Program-made: the position numbers and the translations under genes | Assembly: GCA_023442215.1 (NCBI GenBank) | Contig: JAEZMP010000369.1 | Span: 1 to 15,072, forward strand | DNA from: Pseudomonadota bacterium | GTDB taxonomy: Bacteria; Pseudomonadota; Alphaproteobacteria; Rhizobiales; Segnochrobactraceae | Length of the DNA: 15,072 bases | Reading direction: 5' to 3' | Shown: piece by piece, positions 6,711 to 11,879 of the stretch | Layout of the letters: each line of letters begins with the position of its first letter | How positions within the stretch are numbered: position 1 is the first letter of the stretch | The notes under the pieces: model-generated | What the model saw: only the letters and a program-made list of their open reading frames with translations | Told to the model about the DNA's origin: nothing | Databases searched by the model: none

Positions 6711-7379
6711 TCAACGCCGCAGGCTGTCGGCGATGGACTTCACGCCGAAGGCGATGAAGATCGCGCCGCAGATGCGCACGATCCACGGCTCGTGCCGGCG
6801 ATAGAACCGCCGGCTGAACGGCAGGCCGACCGCGAACACCAGGACCGCATACGCCGCGAGCGATCCGAGGCCGGCCATCGCGACCAGCGCCGGCAGCGAC
6901 GACCAGTGCAGGCTCGCGGCTTGACCGGCGAGCAGCGCCGTGAACATCGCCGCCGCGACGGGATAGGCCTTGGGATTGGTGATGCCGAACACGATGCCGT
7001 GCAGCAGCGGGCGCCGGACCGCGAGGCCGCCGGCTTCCGGCGCCGCCTCTCCGGTGCGGCTCGCGTGCCGGATGGCGGAGAGCCCGAGCCAGATCAGGTA
7101 CGCGCCGCTGAGGAGCCCGAGCACCTGGAACACCAGGTCGCCGACGGACGAGGCGCCGATGATCGACACCAGCGCCAGCGTGTACCAGAGGATGTCGCCG
7201 GCGATGTGCCCCCCGAGAAAGCGTGCGCCGGCGCTGCGCCCCCGGTCGGCGCCGATGCCGAACACCGCGAGCACGCCCGGCCCCGGCGTTATGCCATAGG
7301 CGAAGCCGGCGAGCGCGGCGCTCGCGGCAATCATCGGGTCGAGACCGGCAATCGTCAGGCCGGCTGTCGCAATCGCCAT
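6711..7379 (-). CDS. LysE/RhtB-family transporter (amino-acid or metabolite exporter)
   Basis: This 222-residue inner-membrane protein belongs to the LysE/RhtB superfamily of small exporters driven by ion gradients. The characteristic N-terminal signature is present: GITPGPGVLAVFGIGADRG (about 29-47) followed by GGHIAGD at 56-62. The second-half signature GITNPKAYP is at 132-140. About six hydrophobic segments are visible (roughly 16-38, 60-80, 83-103, 125-150, 161-186 and 199-217), as usual for the family; normal length is about 200-225. The substrate cannot be told. Two adjacent start codons exist, GTG at 7382 and ATG at 7379, served by GGGAGGGGG just upstream on the minus strand; I chose the ATG. 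The methyltransferase gene begins 5 nt after its stop. The preceding DUF3108 gene ends about 120 nt upstream in the same direction, so co-transcription with it is possible but unproven. Confidence 0.93.
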   Translation of the reverse strand: MAIATAGLTIAGLDPMIAASAALAGFAYGITPGPGVLAVFGIGADRGRSAGARFLGGHIAGDILWYTLALVSIIGASSVGDLVFQVLGLLSGAYLIWLGLSAIRHASRTGEAAPEAGGLAVRRPLLHGIVFGITNPKAYPVAAAMFTALLAGQAASLHWSSLPALVAMAGLGSLAAYAVLVFAVGLPFSRRFYRRHEPWIVRICGAIFIAFGVKSIADSLRR

Positions 7380-7502
7380 CACTGCCCCCTCCCATGCGGC
7401 GCACCGGCGGCGGACGATGCCGGAACGCCGCCGCGCACGACCTGTCCCCGGCGCGGCTCACCCCGGGAATACGCCCATCGCTGGCGGGAAGACAAGGCCC
7501 GG

Positions 7503-8351
7503 TTACTGGCCCGCGCTGGCTGTCAGAGGGCCGGTCATCTTAAGGTCCTCGGCCTCGACATTGAGCGTGCCGTAGAGCGTCTTCATCGAGATCGAATAGG
7601 GCACCATCAGGCCGGAGCGACCCACCGGAACGTAGCTGATCGAAATGCTGCGGTTGTTCTTCATGTAGACGACGGACGGCTTGTCGGGAATGTGGCCGGC
7701 GACCGGAACCCACCGCGCGGCGCAGACCACCGCCGCGCCGCTGTAGGTCGGCAGGTCCACCGGCTGGGTGTCCTGGTAGCTGAGTTTGATGTCGTAGCGG
7801 GTCCAGCCGTCGAAGATCGGCAGCTTGCGCGCGCACACGTCCTTGCTGCCGGGGTCGGCGACGAAGGCGACGGCGGAACTGACCGGATCGAGGATGCCGC
7901 CGGTCATCACCCCGTCGGTGATCGGCACGCGCTCTTCCATGCGGCCGAGCCCGGGCTCGGCTTCGGAATATTTCACGGCGCCGTCGGCGAGGCGCATCGA
8001 GACGCGGTTTTCCATGTCCGTATCGACGGAATCGAGCAGGAAGCGCGCCGGATAGACGCTGCCGTCGTGCAGCCAGCCCGCCGCCTCGGCCTTGAACACG
8101 CCCGCGGCCACCACCTTGCCCACGGCGGCCGGCTTCATGGCGATCTTGACCGAGTAGGCGCCGCCGTCCGCGACGAGCGAAAACGTCGCGCGACCGATGG
8201 GAACGCCGGAGAAGGTCACGGCGTACACGCCGCCGACACGCAGGCTCTCCGCCGATGCACTGCCGGGCGCGGCGAGCATCAGCGCGGCGAAGCCCGCCGC
8301 CGCGGCGAACGGCAGGGAACGAGACGGTCGGTCGTCGGGACGGCGCATCAT
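7503..8351 (-). CDS. DUF3108 domain-containing exported protein
   Basis: This is a 282-residue protein with an N-terminal Sec signal: MMRRPDDRPSRS, then a hydrophobic core (about 13-28) and ASA cleavage context around residues 32-34. The mature part (about 35-282) is beta-rich and resembles the DUF3108 family, envelope proteins of unknown biochemical function common in Proteobacteria. Two cysteines are in family-like surroundings: C173 in CARKLPIFDGWTRYD and C210 in VVCAARWVPVAGH; they could form a disulfide in the periplasm. Two tandem ATGs (8351 and 8348) follow GGAGG on the minus strand (8355-8359); either could be used. The open frame continues upstream to 8501, but that extension lacks a signal peptide at its start and is Pro/Arg-rich, so I excluded it. 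A palindromic cluster sits about 45 nt upstream of the start. Confidence 0.87.
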   Translation of the reverse strand: MMRRPDDRPSRSLPFAAAAGFAALMLAAPGSASAESLRVGGVYAVTFSGVPIGRATFSLVADGGAYSVKIAMKPAAVGKVVAAGVFKAEAAGWLHDGSVYPARFLLDSVDTDMENRVSMRLADGAVKYSEAEPGLGRMEERVPITDGVMTGGILDPVSSAVAFVADPGSKDVCARKLPIFDGWTRYDIKLSYQDTQPVDLPTYSGAAVVCAARWVPVAGHIPDKPSVVYMKNNRSISISYVPVGRSGLMVPYSISMKTLYGTLNVEAEDLKMTGPLTASAGQ

Positions 8352-8395
8352 CGAACCTCCGGCAATCGCATCCCCGCCCGGCTCGTTCGGCCGGG

Positions 8396-8423
8396 GCGAT
8401 CCCTCCCGCGATCCGGGGATCGC
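8396..8423. promoter_or_regulatory. Candidate operator: GCGATCC repeats upstream of the DUF3108 gene
   Basis: GCGATCC (8408-8414), a GG centre and GGATCGC (8417-8423) form a near-perfect 16-bp palindrome. Another direct GCGATCC sits at 8396-8402, 12 bp from the second copy. The cluster lies 45-72 nt upstream of the DUF3108 start codon, where a regulator could act. I cannot identify a -35/-10 pair with confidence. Confidence 0.35.
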
Positions 8424-8531
8424 ATGGCCTGGCGAGCGCACGGCAGCGGGACACGGGCGAGCGACCGAAGCAACGGGCCCGGCCGGAAGACTATCCGACA
8501 AACAGCGTAAGCGCGAGGTTAACGCGACCGG

Positions 8532-8563
8532 GCGGAGGTCAGATCACGCGGAGGTCAGATCAC
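8532..8563. repeat. Perfect 16-bp tandem duplication over the FAH-family stop codon
   Basis: GCGGAGGTCAGATCAC occurs twice head-to-tail (8532-8547 and 8548-8563) with no mismatch. The second copy contains the last codons and stop (TGA, 8555-8557 on the minus strand) of the hydrolase gene. The other copy repeats the same ending in the 3' untranslated region. It looks like a recent slippage duplication. Confidence 0.85.
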
Positions 8564-9262
8564 CCAGACCACCAGGTCGGAAAGGCCGTCGATGTGGCCG
8601 ACGAGCCGGTTGCCCGGGACGACGGCCCCGACGCCATCCGGCGTGCCGGTGAAGATCAGGTCGCCGGCCTTCAGTTCGACGAAGCCGGACAGATAGGAAA
8701 TGGTCTCGGCCACACTCCAGATCATGTCTGCGAGATCGCCCTTCTGCCGCGTGCCGCAATCGACGGTGAGCCGGATCTCGCCCCTGTCGGGGATGCCGAA
8801 CTTCGCCGCGGGCGTGATCGGGCCGCACGGCGCGGAGTGATCGAAGCCCTTGGCGAGGTCCCACGGCCGGCCGGCCTTCTTGGCGATCGCCTGCAGGTCG
8901 CGCCGGGTCATGTCGAGGCCGACGGCATAGCCGAACACCTTGTCGAGCGCCTCAGTGACCGGGATGTCGCGGCCGCCTTCCTTCAGCGCCGCCACCAGCT
9001 CGACCTCGTAGTGATAGTCGCTCGTGCGCGGCGGATAGGGAACGTCGCCGCCGTTCGGCACCACGGCGTCGGCGGGCTTGGAGAAGAAGAACGGCTCCTC
9101 GCGCTCCGGGTCGTGTCCCATCTCGCGGGCATGGGCGGCATAGTTGCGCCCGACGCAATAGATCCGGCGAACCGGAAACAGCCCGCCGCCCTCGACCTCG
9201 AGGGTCGGCACCGCAGGCGCCGGAATGACGAAGGGGGAGGACAGCTCGGTCGCGGCAGGCAT
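8555..9262 (-). CDS. Fumarylacetoacetate hydrolase (FAH) family protein
   Basis: This 235-residue protein is a single FAH domain. Members are metal-dependent enzymes (acylpyruvate hydrolases, oxaloacetate decarboxylases or isomerases, fumarylpyruvate or 2-keto-pentenoate hydratases) that act on 2-keto or diketo acids in the cytoplasm. Visible family features are IYCVGRNYAAHAREMG (34-49), FFFSKPADAVVPNGG (58-72), the metal-binding E86-V-E88 in YHYEVELV with D117 in GYAVGLDMTRRDLQ, and the C-terminal GTPDGVG (206-212). KGFD (138-141) is also typical of the compact acylpyruvate hydrolase-like group, so fumarylpyruvate hydrolase or acylpyruvase is my best guess, without neighbours to support a pathway. 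The start at 9262 gives the expected length; the ribosome-binding site is weak (GAAGAG about 9 nt upstream). It is divergent from the kdp operon, with 343 nt before the first kdp-side ORF. Confidence 0.93.
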   Translation of the reverse strand: MPAATELSSPFVIPAPAVPTLEVEGGGLFPVRRIYCVGRNYAAHAREMGHDPEREEPFFFSKPADAVVPNGGDVPYPPRTSDYHYEVELVAALKEGGRDIPVTEALDKVFGYAVGLDMTRRDLQAIAKKAGRPWDLAKGFDHSAPCGPITPAAKFGIPDRGEIRLTVDCGTRQKGDLADMIWSVAETISYLSGFVELKAGDLIFTGTPDGVGAVVPGNRLVGHIDGLSDLVVWVI

Positions 9263-9487
9263 CGGGGCAGCTCTTCAGGCACGGAGGAAAAGGAGGGGGA
9301 GTGGTGCATTTGGCACCCCGCAGCCGCTCCCGTCCACCGATTTCGAGGCGTTTCGACTGCTCCGGGGCCGTTGCGGTCACATCGAGCCGATCCGGACGGC
9401 GGATTGTACCCAAGCCGTTGAATCCGGCGCAGTTACTCGGCCGGCCGCACAATTCCGTCTGGCCGGAGGCGGTCCCGGCCCTTCGGA

Positions 9488-9506
9488 ATTCCTATGAGAT
9501 TCCTAT
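9488..9506 (+). promoter_or_regulatory. Candidate KdpE operator: two ATTCCTAT half-sites 11 bp apart
   Basis: ATTCCTAT occurs at 9488-9495 and again at 9499-9506, exactly 11 bp apart, one helical turn, as in tandem half-sites for OmpR-type response regulators such as KdpE. It is one of the most AT-rich patches in the window and overlaps a possible -10 (TATATG, 9504-9509). The assignment to KdpE rests on position only. Confidence 0.4.
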
Positions 9507-9534
9507 ATGGCGGGCCGCGCGCCCGGATCGAAAC

Positions 9535-9595
9535 CCTATGGCGAACGGCGGATGATCCGCCGGTTGCAGCGCTGCCGCCGGCAGCACGCCATAGG
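9535..9595 (+). promoter_or_regulatory. Potential three-branched leader RNA upstream of the kdp operon
   Basis: CCTATGGCG (9535-9543) is perfectly complementary to CGCCATAGG (9587-9595), giving a 9-bp closing stem. It encloses two hairpins: CGGCGG/CCGCCG (9546-9551 with 9557-9562, 5-nt loop) and GCTGCC/GGCAGC (9571-9576 with 9580-9585, 3-nt loop). The 3' strand of the closing stem includes AGG, the best ribosome-binding bases (AGGA, 9593-9596) of the small ORF starting at 9606. An alternative pairing exists because CCGCCG recurs at 9575-9580. No known riboswitch class is recognised. Confidence 0.4.
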
Positions 9596-9605
9596 ACGCC
9601 ATTCC

Positions 9606-9689
9606 ATGCTCGACTTCGCGATGATCGCGCTGGCGGTCGCCTCGTTCGCGCTCGCCATCGGCTACGTCGCCGTCTGCGACCGGCTGTGA
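9606..9689 (+). CDS. Small single-helix membrane protein upstream of kdpF (27 aa)
   Basis: A 27-residue ORF, MLDFAMIALAVASFALAIGY followed by VAVCDRL, is almost entirely one hydrophobic helix with a short charged C-terminus (CDRL). Codons have the G/C-rich third positions typical of real genes here. It sits 11 nt before kdpF, and its TGA is part of the GAGGGAGG ribosome-binding site of kdpF, so the two are likely coupled. From memory, short one-helix proteins ending in a C-D/E-R/K-L-like tail occur ahead of kdpF in other Proteobacteria, usually left as hypothetical; I could not check this. The frame is open further upstream (ATG at 9507 and 9552), but the added residues are Arg-rich and lie in the leader structure; ATG 9606 has AGGA 9 nt upstream. 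It may be an accessory or stabilising subunit of the Kdp pump, by analogy with KdpF. Confidence 0.62.
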   Translation: MLDFAMIALAVASFALAIGYVAVCDRL

Positions 9690-9700
9690 GGGAGGCCCCG

Positions 9701-9790
9701 ATGCTTCTCGATTACGGCCTCGGCGCGGCGGTGACGCTGTTCCTGCTCGTCTATCTGACCTACGCCCTCGTCCGCCCCGAGCGGTTCTGA
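9701..9790 (+). CDS. kdpF: KdpF, small subunit of the K+-transporting ATPase
   Basis: This 29-residue peptide has one transmembrane helix (about residues 4-22) and the tail LVRPERF, matching KdpF, whose usual end is a Y/A-L-[IVL]-x-P-E-[RK]-F-like motif. KdpF binds KdpA within the inner membrane and stabilises the KdpFABC complex. Its position immediately before kdpA is the standard one. The ribosome-binding site GAGGGAGG (9688-9695) is strong and overlaps the stop of the preceding small ORF. kdpA begins 23 nt after its stop. It is often missed by gene callers because of its size. Confidence 0.9.
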   Translation: MLLDYGLGAAVTLFLLVYLTYALVRPERF

Positions 9791-9813
9791 GAGCGAACCT
9801 TCCGAGTGATCTC

Positions 9814-11529
9814 ATGACACTGAACGGCTGGCTGCAGATCGCCTTGTTCTGCGTCCTCGTCGTCGCGCTCACGCGACCCATCGGCGGCTACATGACCGCC
9901 GTGTTCGAAGGACGCCGCACGCTTCTCTCCCCCGCGCTCGCCCCGGTCGAGCGCGGGCTCTATCGCCTTGCCGGCGTCGATGCCCGGGAAGAACAGCACT
10001 GGACGACCTACGTCGTCGCCATGCTGGTGTTCAACGGGCTCGGCCTTCTTGCCCTCTACGCCCTGCAGCGCTTCCAGGCGGCGCTGCCGCTCAATCCGAT
10101 GGGCATAGCGGACGTGCCGCCGGAACTCGCCTTCAACACCGCGGCGAGCTTCGTCACCAACACCAACTGGCAGAACTATGGTGGCGAGACCACCATGTCG
10201 TACCTGACCCAGATGGCGGGTCTCGGGGTGCAGAACTTCCTGTCGGCCGCGACCGGCATCGTGCTCGCGGTCGCGCTGGTGCGCGGTCTGGCCCGTGCCT
10301 CCGCCGGGGCGATCGGCAATTTCTGGGCCGATCTCGTCCGCGCGACGCTCTACGTCCTGCTGCCGATCTGCGTCGTCTACACGCTGTTCCTGGTGTGGCA
10401 GGGCATTCCCCAGACGTTCGGCCCCTCGGTGGAAGCGACTACGCTCGAAGGCGCGAAGCAGATCATCGCCATCGGTCCGGTGGCATCCCAAGTCGCCATC
10501 AAGATGCTCGGCACCAACGGCGGCGGCTTCTTCAACGCCAACGCCGCCCACCCGTTCGAGAATCCGACCGCGCTGTCGAACCTGGTGCAGATGGTCTCGA
10601 TCTTCCTGATCGGCGCGGGCCTCACCAACGTGTTCGGCCGCATGGTCGGCTCCGAGCGCCAGGGCTGGGCGATCCTCGCCGCGATGGGCATCCTGTTCCT
10701 CGCGGGCGTCGCCGTCTGCTACTGGGCCGAAGCGGCCGGCAATCCGCTGGTTCACGCCCTCGGCATCGACGGCGGCAACATGGAGGGCAAGGAGGTCCGG
10801 TTCGGCGTCGCGCTGTCGGCGCTGTTCGCGGTGGTGACGACGGCCGCGTCGTGCGGCGCGGTCAACGCCATGCACGACAGCCTGATGCCGCTCGGCGGCA
10901 TGATCCCGCTCATCAATATGGAACTCGGCGAAGTCGTCGTCGGCGGCGTCGGCGCGGGGCTCTACGGCATCCTCCTGTTCGTGATCATCGCGATCTTCAT
11001 CTCCGGGCTGATGGTCGGCCGGACGCCGGAATATCTCGGCAAGAAGATCGAAGCCAAGGAGGTCAAGATGGCGATGCTCGCCATTCTCTGCCTGCCGCTC
11101 GTGATGCTGACTTTCACCGCCATCGCGGTGGTCATGGCGGGGCCGGTCTCCTCGATCGCCAATGCGGGACCGCACGGTTTCTCCGAGATCCTCTACGCCT
11201 ATACCTCGGCGGCGGCCAACAACGGCTCGGCGTTCGGCGGGCTTACCGGCAACACGCCCTGGTACAACGTCACCCTCGCCATCGCGATGCTGGCCGGCCG
11301 GTTCCTGATGATCGTGCCGACGCTCGCCATCGCCGGATCGCTGGTGACGAAGAAGCGCATTCCGGCCTCCAGCGGCACCTTCCCGACCGACGGGCCGCTG
11401 TTCGTCGGCCTGCTGACGGGAGCCGTGGTCGTCGTCGGCGGCCTGACCTTCTTCCCGGCGCTCGCCGTCGGCCCGATCGTCGAGCAGCTCGCCATGCTGG
11501 CGGGCCGCACCTTCGGCTTCCCCGGATGA
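9814..11529 (+). CDS. kdpA: Potassium-transporting ATPase subunit KdpA
   Basis: This 571-residue polytopic inner-membrane protein is the K+-selective channel-like subunit of the KdpFABC pump. Its four pore segments are recognisable by family motifs: TNTNWQNYGGE at 115-125, GTNGGGFFN at 233-241, TTAASCGAV at 342-350, and AAANNGSAFGG at 467-477; the glycines in these regions form the selectivity filter. The N-terminus (NGWLQIALF) and RPIGGYM at 21-27 are typical. Length is close to E. coli KdpA (557). ATG 9814 has only a weak purine-rich region upstream (GAGTGAT, 9803-9809), so coupling to kdpF is likely. Unusually, it is followed not by kdpB but by a 342-nt segment carrying another small membrane-protein ORF; the KdpA stop TGA overlaps an in-frame ATG (11526) of that ORF. 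Confidence 0.98.
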   Translation: MTLNGWLQIALFCVLVVALTRPIGGYMTAVFEGRRTLLSPALAPVERGLYRLAGVDAREEQHWTTYVVAMLVFNGLGLLALYALQRFQAALPLNPMGIADVPPELAFNTAASFVTNTNWQNYGGETTMSYLTQMAGLGVQNFLSAATGIVLAVALVRGLARASAGAIGNFWADLVRATLYVLLPICVVYTLFLVWQGIPQTFGPSVEATTLEGAKQIIAIGPVASQVAIKMLGTNGGGFFNANAAHPFENPTALSNLVQMVSIFLIGAGLTNVFGRMVGSERQGWAILAAMGILFLAGVAVCYWAEAAGNPLVHALGIDGGNMEGKEVRFGVALSALFAVVTTAASCGAVNAMHDSLMPLGGMIPLINMELGEVVVGGVGAGLYGILLFVIIAIFISGLMVGRTPEYLGKKIEAKEVKMAMLAILCLPLVMLTFTAIAVVMAGPVSSIANAGPHGFSEILYAYTSAAANNGSAFGGLTGNTPWYNVTLAIAMLAGRFLMIVPTLAIAGSLVTKKRIPASSGTFPTDGPLFVGLLTGAVVVVGGLTFFPALAVGPIVEQLAMLAGRTFGFPG

Positions 11530-11543
11530 CGAGGGCCCCAACG

Positions 11544-11879
11544 ATGCGAACCGACGCAAGGCTTCCGCGCTTCGAGCGCCTCGCCCCCACCACTGCCCGA
11601 CATGCCGGTGGCGGACGGGCCCGCCTTGGCGGCCGGCGGCTGTCACCCACCGACCTGCCGCCGCTTCCCCTCGCCATCATGATGGCGCGCCTGACGCTGG
11701 TGCTCGTGCTGTTCACCTGCGCCATCGCCGTCGCGCTCAACCTGCTGCCCGATATCCCGGGCGGCGTTCGGCACGCAGCCTCCCGGCTCGACCGCCCCGA
11801 GGGCGCGGTCTTCGCCGCCGGCACGGCCGGAATGGGCCATCCCGGCCCGGAAAGCTCCATGGACGTCTCTCATGAGTGA
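11544..11879 (+). CDS. Small membrane protein encoded between kdpA and kdpB (hypothetical)
   Basis: A 111-residue ORF fills the gap between kdpA and kdpB, which are usually nearly contiguous. The N-terminal part (about 1-40) is basic and Arg-rich. One clear transmembrane helix follows (about 42-68, PLAIMMARLTLVLVLFTCAI and onward to ALNLLP). The C-terminal tail (about 69-111) is polar. Codons are mostly G/C-ended, strikingly so through the helix, supporting real coding. GAGGG at 11531-11535 is 8 nt before ATG 11544; an in-frame ATG at 11526 overlaps the kdpA stop and would add 6 residues. The 3' end overlaps the start of kdpB by 8 nt. kdpB has no good ribosome-binding site of its own, so its translation may depend on this ORF. 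I do not recognise a family. It might be a lineage-specific Kdp accessory subunit, or a spacer that gained an ORF; the former is favoured by codon use and coupling. Confidence 0.68.
   Translation: MRTDARLPRFERLAPTTARHAGGGRARLGGRRLSPTDLPPLPLAIMMARLTLVLVLFTCAIAVALNLLPDIPGGVRHAASRLDRPEGAVFAAGTAGMGHPGPESSMDVSHE

Larger units (their letters stand above)
9263..9605. other. Divergent intergenic region between the FAH-family gene and the kdp operon
   Basis: These 343 bases separate two divergent genes and must hold both promoters. The kdp side contains an 11-bp-spaced direct repeat (9488-9506) and a potential branched RNA fold (9535-9595), listed separately. A GC stem, CCGGCC (9441-9446) with GGCCGG (9461-9466), is also present. 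CTTCGG (9481-9486), 17 nt, then TATATG (9504-9509) has the spacing of a sigma-70 type promoter, but the -35 is poor, as might be expected of an activator-dependent promoter. No gene is convincing here; open frames reading into it are extensions of the small ORF at 9606 or lack support. Confidence 0.5.

Noticed and set aside
6706..7461. In-frame upstream extension of the methyltransferase gene through the LysE gene
   Set aside because: It would run in another frame across the LysE coding sequence; its translation there is Arg-rich noise and the family N-terminus begins near 6705.
6792..8510. Long + strand open frame opposite the LysE and DUF3108 genes
   Set aside because: Antisense shadow with compositionally biased translation; the minus-strand products match known families.
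9760..11646. Long minus-strand open frame opposite kdpA
   Set aside because: His/Asp/Glu/Arg-rich shadow of the highly conserved kdpA.
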